A stretch of DNA of 64,000 nucleotides from NCBI GenBank assembly GCA_030704615.1, contig CM060734.1, forward strand, positions 57,304,042 to 57,368,041. Direction: 5' to 3'. Both the position numbers and the translations under genes were made by a program. The notes under the pieces were generated by a model, which was given only the letters and a program-made list of their open reading frames with translations, was not told where the DNA came from and made no database searches. Each line of letters opens with the position of its first letter. Positions within the stretch are counted from its first letter, which is position 1. This DNA comes from Takakia lepidozioides. Lineage: Eukaryota; Streptophyta; Takakiopsida; Takakiales; Takakiaceae. This document shows positions 23,940 to 35,709 of the stretch, piece after piece.

Positions 23940-26530
23940 TAAAAAATAAAAAATTGGGTGTCTTATTGCATGCCAAGCATAGTTTTTATTGTTATTTTTC
24001 AAATAGCTTCATGATCTGGGGATTTCGATTGGCTGTGCATATTTTGAGAATCTTGGAATATTTCCCTCGCTGATGTGTGGAGGCTCACGCCATGGTCACG
24101 CGCTACCCAACCTCACGATTGTCAAAACAAGCAATGGATAATTGGTTGGTTAGGTTTTTTCATATTCTGTGGTTTTTTTATTTTTTATTTTTTAAAGCTA
24201 ACAGGGGATAGTGGCCCTGGGATATATTTATCATAAATTATTATGAGGAAAAACAATTAAAACCCTTGGATGCGCCATGAGGCACACACACCGATGTGAG
24301 TGATTGTCCTTATCTACTCCCTCCGGAGTAATAGCATATCTCGCTAGCCATTGTATATTGCATTTTACCCATCAAAAGTCAATCATGCTCCTGCACTACA
24401 AGAGATTGCATTGTTACGAATCTAGTGCAATGAAGAGTTTCCAATCATCAACGGAAGTGGAGTTCTCCTATTCCGGCCCCCTCGACTCGTTGTTGCATGT
24501 ATGTTCGGGTATCATGTTAATATTATGCACATATAGACATTATGGATGCAGGTGTCATGTGTTTATGAGCATTTATGAGACACTATGGATGCAATTTTGA
24601 TTCAGTGTATAATTGTATGGGGGTTGGTATTTGGTATCGTTTCCTTGTGGTTTTCTTGAATATTCAAATGGCCATTTGAATAGTTCAGATGGCCATTTCG
24701 ATATGAATTTGAATTTGAATACTAGTACCATTTTTATTTTATTATTTTTTAATACCATATCCGAGTTCATATTTCTAGGTTGTTGACATTCAGATACCAT
24801 TGCTCATATCCGGATTGATTTTTTTTCTTAAAACCAATCTATGCATACCAGATTCATACTTGAAAAAATTAGGGGCTGCATTATTGGAAAATCTACCTGC
24901 CTTAAAAAATTCAGCACTACATACTAGGACCCTTCGGTATTTCCAATTCAAGATACCAGACCAACAACGGTATGAAGGTCCGCCACTATCTTATCTCGTG
25001 GCAAACCCACCTTATTGAGGGTTTCTTGTCTTATCCCCATGATAGTCCCACAAGACCCGCCTTAGCCCCTAGGATTTGCTAGCGGGATTTAGAATTTCTT
25101 TTTGAGTTTTTCCAACTCCACAAATTCCTATTTAACTTTAATGTGACATATCGCATTCCCCGAGAATAGAAGCCCAAACCACATCGGATGAGCTACACTT
25201 CGCCTTCGCATCTAGCTATTATCTGCACAAGCGCTTCTGTAGACCAATGCGACTGGAAGCAACCTCCGGCCTCATGGTGCAACATCACTACCTCAGTCCA
25301 TCGCATCGCCGGAGTATGACAGAGACAGGGAAGCTACCAAGCCTTCCAGGTGCCACCCGCCAGTTAGGGTTTGGGGGGCCGCTCGAGAATCTTGTGGTAG
25401 GGTACTACAAATGTTTACAGGAGCATAGAACAGTAGGTTAGGTTAGGAGAGACTCGGGTTGATACCCGGCGAAACCCAGGTACCGGACCAACACTCCTTC
25501 AGACCTTTCGCCTGGGCCCTTTGGGTTGTCCCTTATTGGGTACTTGGTAGGGCCGACGAGCCTCATGCGTATGTATTTAAGACGGAAATGAGATGATCCT
25601 ATGAATCAAAATGCAAGAAGTCTGAAATGAGATAACGCTATCAATTTGAAATGAAAGACGCTATCAATCTGAAATGAGATGACGTCGCTATCAATTTGAA
25701 ACAAAAGACTCTATCCATATGACATGAGAGACTTCTCCATACGTGGTGAGCCCACGGGCCTTAAGTGTGTGTATTTGAGGCGCTATTAATCTGAAATGAG
25801 AGGAATTTGTCTCTTGTATCCTATTTCCATGAAATATTAAGACCATATTACCGTATTTTTTGTGCTCGCGCCTCTATTTTTCTTTGCTCATAGGTGTGTT
25901 TTTCTTTGCTTACGTTCTACTGACCCCTGTAGAATCCATGGGCGAGTAGTATATCCCGGTGGAAACGTGTTAAGCATGGCATGGGTGGGCGAAGCACGTG
26001 TGCAATACATGATATCAAGGGCCAAGGTTGTCCCTTTCATCAAATTACCCCACCCGCAAGCTATGGAGAGATTGTGTGGTCCGGTGGCCTACCTCAGAAT
26101 ATGCCCGCGGTGATGAGGTTGAACCATATGGAGGTAGAATGTAATAAGATGAATTTTTGGGGTTATGATCCTTGGCTGTGGTGAATTATTTTGGAGGCCC
26201 CGTGTTTGCAATGTAGGAGAAGATGCAACCACATGTGTATTTGAGGAGAGAGCATTGTTCACTTATTATGTTGTAATATTGTTTTTTTTTTTTTTTGGGG
26301 TGGGGGGTGGAGCCATATAGTTAACCATGTATTATTCGCAGGGAAAAAAGCAGCATGTTTGTTTGATATGGGCATCAGTTATATTTGTTGTTACAAAGAA
26401 TTGGTATCCCTTGCCTGCGGGCATGTTTGCATGGCCCTCTCATCAATAAAATGTTTGGGCTTCACCCCATTCAAAATAAAAAATAAAATGGTATTAAAAA
26501 CAAAAAGCTTATGCAGCGCAAGCCAAAGCA
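23940..26530. other. Gene-poor DNA with degenerate tandem repeats
   Basis: No gene recognised on either strand. Short imperfect repeats of CTATCAAT-TGAAATGA-A run through about 25590-25810. AT-rich low-complexity runs occur at 24165-24200 and 24720-24750. Confidence 0.5.
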
Positions 26531-26539
26531 AGCGTCTCT

Positions 26540-26740
26540 TGACAATGGCTAGTAGCTTCCAATGGTAAGGTGGACACCTTTACGACATTAACCCCGGTGT
26601 CTCTCGATCCTCAATGGCTGCTGCCTTCTAGCGGGAAGGTGCTGCCTTCTAGCGGGAAGGTGGGACAGTGTAGAAGCAATGGTGGATTGGACCCACAACC
26701 ACTTCCAAGGTGGATACCCATTACCATTGGGCTAAATGTT
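26540..26740. mobile_element. Two tRNA-like SINE heads in opposite orientation
   Basis: Plus strand, about 26542-26605: TAGCTTCCAATGGTAAGG (A-box-like) followed by TCTCTCGATCC (B-box-like). Minus strand, about 26740-26664: TAGCCCAATGGTAATGG followed by GGGTCCAATCC. Spacing fits Pol III internal promoters, but stems are not conserved, so these are SINE remnants rather than tRNA genes. A doubled GTGCTGCCTTCTAGCGGGAAG lies between them (26618-26662). Confidence 0.45.
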
Positions 26741-26801
26741 GGTTATCGGATTGGCGTACAATCAATGGTTCCCTACATTAACACACATTCAGGGCTTCCT
26801 C

Positions 26802-26834
<33 letters not shown>

Positions 26835-26917
26835 TGTGTGTACCAGCCCCACCAACAAGTGTTCCTTGGGGGGGTAAATGAACCTCCTTTCAGGGTCATG
26901 AAGGCCATAGGAGCGTA

Positions 26918-27567
26918 TTATTAGGCACTTCGCCTAATAATCAATAAAAACGAAATATTATTAGGCGGATTTGTTTTTATTATTTAGGCACCTCACCTAG
27001 GTAATTTCCAAACATTAGGCATGTATTACAGTCGACCCTGGATAAATAATGAACAATTGTTTTTTACCTCCCTCAAAAACTATTGTTGAGGTAATTTTCT
27101 TTAAAAAAACATAATGGTCTTGAAAATAAATATTACCCCAACAATTGCTTTTGACCTCCCTCAAAAACTATTGTTGAGGTAATTTTCCTTAAAAAAAACA
27201 TAATGGTCTTGAAAATAGATATTACCCCAACAATTGCTTTTGACCTCCCTCAAAAACTATTGTTGAGGTAATTTTCTTTAAAAAAAACATAATGCTTGAT
27301 ATGTGATAAAAGAATGGTTGGAGTGAAGGCTGTATGTACTAAACCCTAAGCCTTTCCAACTGTTTCTTTTTGTTTTTTTTTCCTATACCTAAACATCTGG
27401 CACAACCCTTCTTCTCTTTGCTTGTGTTTTTCACATTTTGGTGTTTTTCACAATTTTCGAGCAATTAGGCACTTCTCAAAGAAATTTTTCCAAGTTTTAG
27501 GCACATTTTCCAAAAATGTTCTAAATTTAATTAGGCACTTGATTTTGAATTAATTATTGCCTAATAA
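26918..27567. mobile_element. Non-autonomous inverted-repeat transposon with subterminal TTAGGCA motifs
   Basis: Ends are TTATTAGGCA (26918-26927) and TGCCTAATAA (27558-27567), a perfect 10-bp terminal inverted repeat. Additional TTAGGCA motifs lie just inside both ends (near 26950, 26983, 27013, 27465, 27499 and 27531), the arrangement of transposase-binding subterminal repeats. The centre holds a three-copy tandem repeat. No coding capacity. No clear target-site duplication was found, so the superfamily is left open. Confidence 0.6.
27047..27297. repeat. Tandem repeat, three units of 88-89 bp
   Basis: Units start ACCTCCCTCAAAAACTATTG at 27066, 27154 and 27243 and each contains CATAATGGTCTTGAAAATA-like sequence (the third breaks off after CATAATG). 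Inside each unit CCTCAAAAACTATTGTTGAGG can form a small stem-loop. Confidence 0.85.
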
Positions 27568-27747
27568 GCTAGGTCGGTAGGGTAGTTCTATCCCTGAGAC
27601 AGAGAAACAACTCACCACGATTTGAACCCCAGACCCACATATTTATGCTCAAAGTGTCTTACAAGTGGGCCTTGAAAGGCTACATAGTAACATTTGTACA
27701 TAAATATAACAAATCCATTATTTTTGTTATTTTCATTTCCAAGGAAT

Positions 27748-27912
27748 CACCAGCCCCAGCAACTTACTTGGGAAAATAACCCCCTCCTTGGGGCCATGAA
27801 GGCAAATAGGGGTTTAGGGTTTAGGGCCCAGACCCAAGGCAGAGAACAGGGGTTTGAACCCCAGACGTGGCCAATGCACAAGATGTTTTACCACCGGACG
27901 CTACACGCCTTT
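27748..27912 (-). mobile_element. tRNA-derived SINE-like element, uninterrupted copy
   Basis: On the minus strand TAGCGTCCGGTGGTAAAAC (A-box region, about 27905-27888) is followed by GGGTTCAAACCCC (B box, about 27861-27848), a strong pair of Pol III internal promoter motifs. The body continues to CCCCAAGGAGGGGGTTATTTTCC and CTGGGGCTGG near 27748. TTTAGGG occurs twice near 27820. Confidence 0.6.
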
Positions 27913-28247
27913 GTGTGCTCCATTATTACTAATACAGTCGACCTTGCTTCTTTGATAGGCCTCTAGAGTATGATTTTTTCTAACAGATAGCCATGTATCA
28001 CATATAACCGAAAAGCAGGGCAAATTTTTGTAAATTAACATTTACAAGAGGCACAGTAAACCAGGTCATGCCAATGAAAGATAACATTTATTCATTGAGT
28101 AGGTTGAAAATATGAGAGAATGTCGATTTGTCGACAAGTAGAATGCCTAGCTAAAATCACTTCCTTGTGGATTGCTAAGCACTTCACGAGACAAGCCCTA
28201 CTATCAGTGTTTTGTTGCGCAAGATATAAATGTAAAGTGTGGATGGC

Positions 28248-28350
28248 AGCTTGAACCTCATGAATGGATGAATAGATGGATGGATACTCAGCTTGAACCT
28301 CAAGAATGGATGAATGGATGCTCTATGTCGGATGAGCATGAATGGATGTT
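28248..28350. repeat. Short minisatellite (GAATGGATG)n
   Basis: AGCTTGAACCTCA-GAATGGATGAATGGATG occurs twice, about 43 bp apart, followed by further GAATGGATG units. The rest of 27920-29230 shows no recognisable gene; the last 100-250 bp must be the promoter and leader of the WAK-like gene. Confidence 0.7.
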
Positions 28351-29230
28351 CTATATTGGGGATGGGCTCTCTATGGAATCTAACTACTATGGAGGTGCCT
28401 TAACACTATGAAGAGTAGGATAAACTAACAAATTAACTGGCACTTAACACTCTTGACATGGTTTCTAGTGTATTTTTTTTGCAGAGTATCAAAACCATAA
28501 CATTTACAGTGAAAAAACTCATAAGCAGGTAACAGTAAGGCAGGGTCGAGTGTAGCTACAACTCAATTAATCACATTAAAAAAAAAAAATCACAGTGGTT
28601 TTTCTTAAAAACATTTAGTGAATTGTACCGAGTCTCAGGGTTGGCACCTCTATGGCATCCCCTGTTTAAAATATAATAAACAAATAAAAACAACAAAAAT
28701 GGCAAAAATGACAGTGATAATACTATAAAGCTTGTCACTGATCTCTCACCGTAATTTTATGTTTGATTTTTAATGACTTTTGGGTCACTTCAGAAACGAT
28801 AGTGTGGTCAAGTCAGGAGGGACTGAGGGGTAAAGCCACGCTCGTTGAACGTTGGATAGCACTTGACCCCCGCACTTGTGCCGCCCTTGGAGGACTCGAA
28901 GAAACCAAGCGGGCCGACACTGAGCTGAAAGTCTCCTCTCAGGATCAGTGTTCCTCTCTCCTCTCTCTCATTCAGTCTAAGCTTTTCAGTTTAAATTTCT
29001 GTTCAAAATAGACGAGTTGTAGCAGTGCAGAGGCATAAAATCTCAGGCAGTTTTCTCGGGTCATGTAGATCTGAACCTAGTGAAGTAACTGGACGTTATT
29101 CTAGATTCAGTGCAGCAAAGTGCATATTTGCTGAAATTAGTATCCGGTGAGTTCTTGTTCAGCTTGAATCTAGTGAGCGAGATTGTAATACCTAGATCTC
29201 GTCAACTCTTCTGAGTTTGGGGGACGAAGC

Positions 29231-32200
29231 ATGAAGGACAGTTGCAGGGTGATGAGAAGGGCGGTTAATGCCAACCAGCTCCTCGACATGCCGATCAGGA
29301 GCCCAACTTCATGCAGAGGCCCTAGTATCATGCTCCACAATGTTGGCCGGCAAAATTCGGTCCTATTAAGTGACACGAGATCTTGGCCAAGAGGATTCAA
29401 ATTGGTTGCAAATCTAATTACAGTATTCCTCTGTCTCCTAGATGCCACTGCAACCCAGGCTGCAACCACGGCAGCAAGCGACACGACAGATTGCGCACGG
29501 TCATGTGGGAAAGTTAGTATCAGATACCCCTTCGGAACAAGTATGGGATGTGGACTCTCAGAATTTCAGTTGAGTTGCATAAATGATAGCAGCTCTGGGC
29601 TTGCAGACAATCCTGCTCTGTTCCTCGAATCCCTCTCCGGGAAAAAGCTTCAAGTTACGGAAATCCTGACCACCACCCTCTTGATCAACGCAACAAGCAT
29701 AAGGGCAACAAACACACAGGGAGGGAAATGTGACAATCCTTCATTGGGCAATGCCCAAGTCGGCGTTCCATCGAACTCTCCATATGCTTTCACAGGGAAT
29801 AATAACTTCTTTGTTGCGGGTTGGGATGCGACTGGAAATCTCACAATAGATGGATCGTGCGGCGGGAGTTGCAGTACGCCCTGTAAACGAATTTCTTCAT
29901 CTTCTGTAGATGGTTACTGCAACGGTTACGGCTGTTGCACGATTCCGATTACGTCCGGCTCTCGAAATCTGTCGTTTTTTGGAGGAGGAGGTTCAAATAG
30001 TTTTTCTAGTGTCATTTATCCTGCAAGCTATAAGAAGCCCTGCAAGGGAGCAGGTGGTCAGTACGATCTTGAGCTGGGTTGGGCAATTGAATGGTCTAGT
30101 AATTCATCAACAGCGTGTTGTGATGAGGCGAAAAACTTAGGTTCAAGCTATGCTTGCGACAAGAATGCATTCTGCAGAGTATCAGATGTATATCCACTCC
30201 ATCAACGGTTGCACGGAAAGGTTAGCTTGGGTTACAATTGTTTCTGCAACGATGGCTACAGTGGGGATGGATATACCAACGGCACAAAATGCGTCGGTAA
30301 GTTGTCAGACTCTCATCCGAAGTCCTGCGTCATTCACGAATTAACTCACAGAATTCCGGCTACTATCTTCCAACTCGTTGATCTACGAAGTAACGTGCAC
30401 ACGATTTGTCTTAGAGCTCTAGACTAATTAGTGTCTAGAGGGTGAGCTCGAGAGCAGGGAGAGCTCGGCCGTCAGGATTCCTTAAGACACTAGGGTTATC
30501 GTACTACTTCTCGCTGCGAGAGACATCACGCACCAAAGTGGGCGTAATTTAATAAGCGACTCGTCCCTTTCGAGGGTGGGCTCTATGAGGTTGGCTTCTC
30601 GTTGGCTTGAAGGTCATACAGTGGGGCGAGCGCGAGTCGTATGTATCAACTATCAAGTTTGTGACAGGTAACTAGTGTGACATTAAGTCTGAAGGCGAGT
30701 GGAGGTCGTCCCAAGTAGTGAGAGCTCTAGAGCGGGGAGACCTGATCAAGCGGTAATTTCCAAAGAGTCTAGTCTAGTCGGATTAGATCTAGATACAGTC
30801 AGGTAGTGGACTTTGTCTAAGCTGCGTGAGAGCTGACATCGAGAGACTTGGAACTTTGAACATTTTCTCAACTGCAGACATCGATGAGTGTTTGGATCCA
30901 ACATTGAACAAGTGTGCCGCGAATGCTCATTGCACCAACACGCCTGGTAACTACACCTGCACCTGCAACAATGGATACAGAGGGGATGGATACCTCAACG
31001 GCACTGGATGTGTTGGTAAGTTGGTTCAAGAACTTTAATACCGTGAAGTTATATAGCACTTGGTGTGAGCTGTATCCACTGGCCCCTCCAACTGGCATGT
31101 GCAATCAAGAACCTAGATCCACATTGTGAGTAGTGCACGATACTTGTCCTGGGCGAGTAGAAGGTCGTCTCAAGTTGTGACAGCTCCTCAGAAAGGGAGA
31201 CCTGATCAAGGTAGCCTGGTAATAATTTCGAAAAAGTCCAGTCCTGAAGGTTACATGTATACACTATGTGACTAGTGTGAGTTATAAGTCAAGCGAGTGG
31301 ACTGAGTGTAATTAAGCTACTTTAGAGCTCTCTGGACAAGTGACAAGTGACATTGTAAAGTTCCTAGCACGTGAATGATGATCTTATCCCTTGTGGAGAT
31401 TTATGCTTGCGACATCAAGTGACTTGGAACATTGAACATTTGCTCAACTGCAGACATCAACGAGTGCTTAGATCCAACGTTGAACAAGTGCACCGCGAAT
31501 GCTACTTGCACCAACACGCCTGGTTCCTACAACTGCACCTGCAACAGTGGATCCAGAGGAGATGGATACCTCAACAGCGCTGGATGTGTTGGTAAGTTGG
31601 TTCCTTCAAGAAGTCAACTGGTAATTTCGAAAGACGAACTCCAACTAATTATAATGAATTTGAAGTCCCTTTGTTGTTTGCAAAGCTCGCAGTGCATAAT
31701 ATTCAGGAGTCCATATGTGTACATTCATTTAAGGCAACCTGGAATCACGTATGTGGCATTGAGTACTTGGGAATTTTGAATGCTCAAATGCAGACATCAA
31801 TGAGTGTTCCAATTCGACATGGAACCAGTGTGCCTCGAATGCTGATTGCATGAACACGCCTGGTTCCTACACCTGCACCTGCAGCAACAACGGATTCTCT
31901 GGAAACGGGGTCACAAACGGGCCGATCAGTGGTTGTCATTCTTCGGATGACGACGACAATACTGGACTGATTGTAGGTAATGCACTGGTCACAAGTTGTT
32001 GAAATTTCTAGAAGTTGAATAGATCTGCTATATTGTAAGTACTAGCTTGATCAAAATACGAACTTATACCCTGGATATCAATTGAATACTTCTAGGTTGA
32101 TCCGAAAAGTGATGAATGCTTTGAATAAGACTTGAAGGGATACGAAACTTGCATGTGGCCAGGATCAACCAGAGGTTTGCTGCAGTGTTGAGTATGAGTA

Positions 32201-33395
32201 CACGTAAATTCACTCTGTTGCTTTCTCTCGTTGTAGGTCCGGGCTAAGATCATCTCAAAAGAGCGTGTTTAGATTATACTTCCAGGGCACTTATCACTGT
32301 ATATAGAACTCAACTTGATACCTACACATTGCAGGTGTTACCGTTGGTCCCTCTCTTTTGCTTGTAATCATCCTCCTCTGTGCACTCCTGTGTCGAAAAA
32401 GAAGAGAGAGCGAGAGGCGTCGGATTGAGTTAGAACACTATAAGGAAATCGGTACGAAAGATGTAGGAAGAGTGTTTTCAGTCGCAGAGCTCCACAAGGC
32501 CACGGTTGGTTATTCTGACGAGATTGGAGAAGGTGGCTTTGGTAAAGTGTACCATGGTACTCTAGACTGTGGGACGAATGTGGCAGTGAAGAAACCAAAT
32601 CCGCGGAGGAATTTGGAAGCCGATGGCGTAACTCAGCTTCTGAACGAGGTGGCGGTTTTGCTGCAGCTCAACCATCGCAATCTAGTCCAGCTGCGTGGAT
32701 GTTGCCTGGAGAAGAGGGTCCCTCTGCTTGTGTACGAGTACATGTCACAGGGTAGCCTCTGTGACCACCTGCATGGAAAGTACTCGGACGAGGGACGATT
32801 GATTTGGAGCCAACGCTTGCAAATTGCAATTGATACTGCAGAGGCCTTGGCGTACCTCCACAATCATGCGTCTCCCGAGTCTATTATTCACAGAAATATC
32901 AAGTCTTCGAACATCCTCCTAGATGATAGACTTACCGCGAAAGTTTCGGATTTTGGAATCTCTCTCCAGGTCCACAACGATGCGACGCATATGTCAACAC
33001 AACCTGCGGGGACAAACGGATACATGGACCCGGAGACTATCTATACCCGGCAAATGACAGACAAGAGTGATGTATACAGTTTTGGTGTGGTGTTGCTGGA
33101 GTTGATCACCTCTCAGAAACCATTGGGCACGAGAGAAGATTCGGACTGTGTTAACTTGCCACAGGTGCACTGGGTTCCCGCAGTACAGCAGGGAAATCTG
33201 CACACAATTGTGGACTCCAAGCTCCTGGAAGACGGTTCCGTGAGCGTGAACGCCATAGAGTGTGTGGCACAGTTGGCAGTTTCGTGCTTGGCCCATCGCG
33301 GACAAGAACGTCCATCGATGAAGCAAGTGGTAGAGGTGCTCCGCAAATCAAGTAGTGGTCCCACTGACAACTTTCAGCACCGTGCGACCATCTAA
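29231..33395 (+). CDS. WAK-like receptor kinase with EGF repeats and altered HRD (HRN)
   Basis: Five exons: 29231-30296, 30878-31015, 31454-31591, 31794-31976 and 32335-33395. All introns are phase 1 and GT-AG, giving 861 aa. A hydrophobic segment (58-71) precedes a cysteine-rich galacturonan-binding WAK domain (from [15 protein letters not shown], about 88). Next come an EGF-like unit in exon 1, two calcium-binding EGF modules in equal 138-bp exons 2 and 3 (DIDEC and DINEC starts), and a third in exon 4. A transmembrane helix (about 510-528) with CRKRR leads to the kinase: IGEGGFG 572-578, VAVK lysine 594, HRN 694-696, DFG 714-716. The catalytic Asp is Asn (codon AAT), so it is probably a pseudokinase or very weak. 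The first ATG leaves a long leader before the hydrophobic segment; M34 is an alternative start. WAKs sense cell-wall pectin. Confidence 0.88.
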
Positions 33396-35595
33396 TATAA
33401 TTTTTTTGGATATCGGATGTGGGCTGAAGGGGCTTGGAGAAGGTTCCCATGCTTGACTAAAACAGTCTAGACTCGACCCATCCCAGTTGTGTTCCACATT
33501 CCACGGATCACATGACACTTTTTCTCATTACTAGCGAGTAGACAGTAGACCATTCTTTACCAACGCCTCACGAACGAAAGGTAGTCCTGAAGGCTTGGGG
33601 TTTTGCTTGTAGCACTACAGGTAGATGTTCTGAATTCAGTAGGATTCAACTTCTTCGCCTCTGGAGTTACAGAGACATGATTTGCATTCAATTTGGAGTC
33701 AGGAGACCCAGTTTGCACTTCAGGATCGACCTTCCGGTCCCTCCCCCGTGTCGGAGACTCCCTGGACCCTGGCTAGGCCGGACAGCTTCAATGGAGCGAG
33801 AAGACGACATCAACTCAACTGGCGCAGTCTGCATAAGAAGAACGGAAATTCGAAAACTACAGTTTATCGAAACTTCGGCAAAAAAGATAGACTTCCTGTT
33901 CTCTCTCGTACAGTCACATTTAATTGGTTCTTTTAGAAAGCTTTGAACCAGAGGATTCATTCCCTGTTGTATATTTCAGAATGTGTGGGCGGTGTTCTTG
34001 AGCATTGTGCTCGGCGCCTCCCCTTTTTCAAAAAGGTCAGTAGATGCCGAAGAAGGTCTTGAGTCAGGAATAGAGAAAGAGAATAAGGAGAGGGCAGATG
34101 CATGCACGGCACACATTTAGCATTGAGAATGGCATCACAGCTGATTTGTCGGAGATGCAAGGGTGGGTAATAGTCCTGTGATGAGAATTCACAGCTTCAG
34201 TCTTGTAATATGCTGATGGTGAGATGCCGAAGAAGGTCTTGAGTCAGGAATAGAAATGAAATGAAATGGTGCTTTATAACGTCCGCGGAAAGCTCATAGA
34301 GTAAAGAGAAAGAGTAATGAGAGGGCAGATGCATGCAGGTCACATTTAGCATTGAGAATAGCAGCACAGATGGCTTCTCGGAAATATGGGCTACGGACTT
34401 TTTGTGCAAGTCCATGCACATATGACGAGAGGTACTAGTGTTTAGGCTGCCACAAGCAAGTAAAATATGTGTACTGGAGTCTGTGCATCCAGCGGGTTCT
34501 AGAAAGTGAATGCTTACCATTTTTGTGGGATGACCTGATGTAGGATGAGGGTGTATCAGCTCTTCAAGACTGTGCACAATCCCCGTGACTCGGCAATACA
34601 TCCTGGAAGTTATAGATATGTCCATTCTAGAAATGGAATACCCTTACGGAAAGGGTGCGTACAATGCTTTAGTGCCATCATGTGTGAGTGTGGCCTCAGA
34701 TGACCTCCCACAAAACACTGTACGAGTATGTTGTTCAGGCTTGTAATAATTCTGTAGTGTGACAATGCTGTGCCTGGGGAAGTTGATACACGATTTCCAC
34801 GGCAGCCATAGAACTATTGCTAGCCAGTGGGCCACAGTAATTCCTGGACCACTCTAGAATCAGGGCCCGAATGAAACTGCTCTACATATTTGTCCATGTA
34901 TTAATTAAAATAACAATTACAGCTGGGGTATTTGTGCGGCATGAGATACCACGTTTGCATAGGAGTGTTGTGAGAGACCCATAAGCATAAGATCGTGAGG
35001 AAGAAATATCAGGGAGAGGGGTCTGGTAGATCGTGGAGAAGGGGGAAGTTAGCAAAGGCTCCTGAATTCTTTGTTACATGTACAGTCTCTATGCTTCAAA
35101 TATACTATCACGGGCTGACCTCAGATCTTTTGGGCTAGTCTTCAACTCGTCATCTCCTGATTTCATGGATCGGTGAACAAGAGTGCTGCTTTCTTAAACC
35201 GCAAGTTGAGTGCAAAAGCATAGCGTTACACCTTTGAATAGAAACTCTCGTGGGTTAGTTCGCTACTAAGCTGCATCTCAGCCTGGACTCAGTCTTTGTA
35301 CATACAAATTGCCATAGTTGCTGGTGGTGTGCGCGTGCTCTGGTCAACCTGGATTTATGCATGCTGAGCACTCTAATTTTAGCAAACCATGTTATCGAGC
35401 GGCTGTTTGATGCTTCTAGATGAACTCTCTGGTGATGGTGGGAATATCTAGCATACTAGACATGATCTTGCAATCTTCAGAGAAGAAGCTGACTTCCTCG
35501 ATTGATTGTCAACTCTGATAATCCACGTTGTGCATGACAGTGACCTGCCGTCTCAGGGAGGAACTTGATATGGTCCATAGATTGTAGCTCCAAAT
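33396..35595. other. Intergenic, with a duplicated 100-bp block
   Basis: No gene recognised. GATGCCGAAGAAGGTCTTGAGTCAGGAATAGA is present at about 34046 and 34223, each followed by GAGAGGGCAGATGCATGCA and CATTTAGCATTGAGAAT. The second copy has an extra about 50 bp (ATGAAATGAAATGGTGCTTTATAACGTCCGCGG) that recurs in reverse complement at 46630-46670, probably a retroelement 3' end with an (ATTTC)n tail. Confidence 0.6.
34829..34893 (+). repeat. Fragment of the 8.2-9.5 kb fold-back family
   Basis: CACAGTAATTCCTGGACCACTCTAGAATCAGGGCCC-ATGAAACTGCTCTACATAT matches the inner arm of the fold-back element in reverse complement of 9210-9275. It is the only piece here; no terminal T/A tract is present. 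Confidence 0.75.
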
Positions 35596-35709
35596 GTGAA
35601 AAAATCGTGCCTAGATGTAGATCCAACATTTGAGCATTCGGGAAGGGCGCTGCGGGCATTATTCCGACGTTGCAAGCGTATAAATAAAAGTAATCGATCA
35701 CACACAGTG

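Larger units (their letters stand above)
26838..27680 (-). mobile_element. SINE-like element split by a small DNA transposon
   Basis: The body at 26838-26910 (ACCAGCCCCACCAACAAG ... TCATGAAGGCCATAGG) and the head at about 27580-27680 (on the minus strand, GGGTTCAAATC as B box) have the same order as the uninterrupted element at 27748-27912. The 650 bp between them are a separate inverted-repeat element. An (AT)n run precedes the tail side at 26812-26836. Confidence 0.55.

Noticed and set aside
24313-24330. TACTCCCTCCGGAGTA, resembling a Stowaway MITE terminus
   Set aside because: Only one end present; no matching right end or internal homology nearby, and the string is a short palindrome by itself.
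26800-26840. (CT)n(AT)n microsatellite as a possible promoter
   Set aside because: Simple repeat at the tail side of a SINE-like unit; no gene follows.
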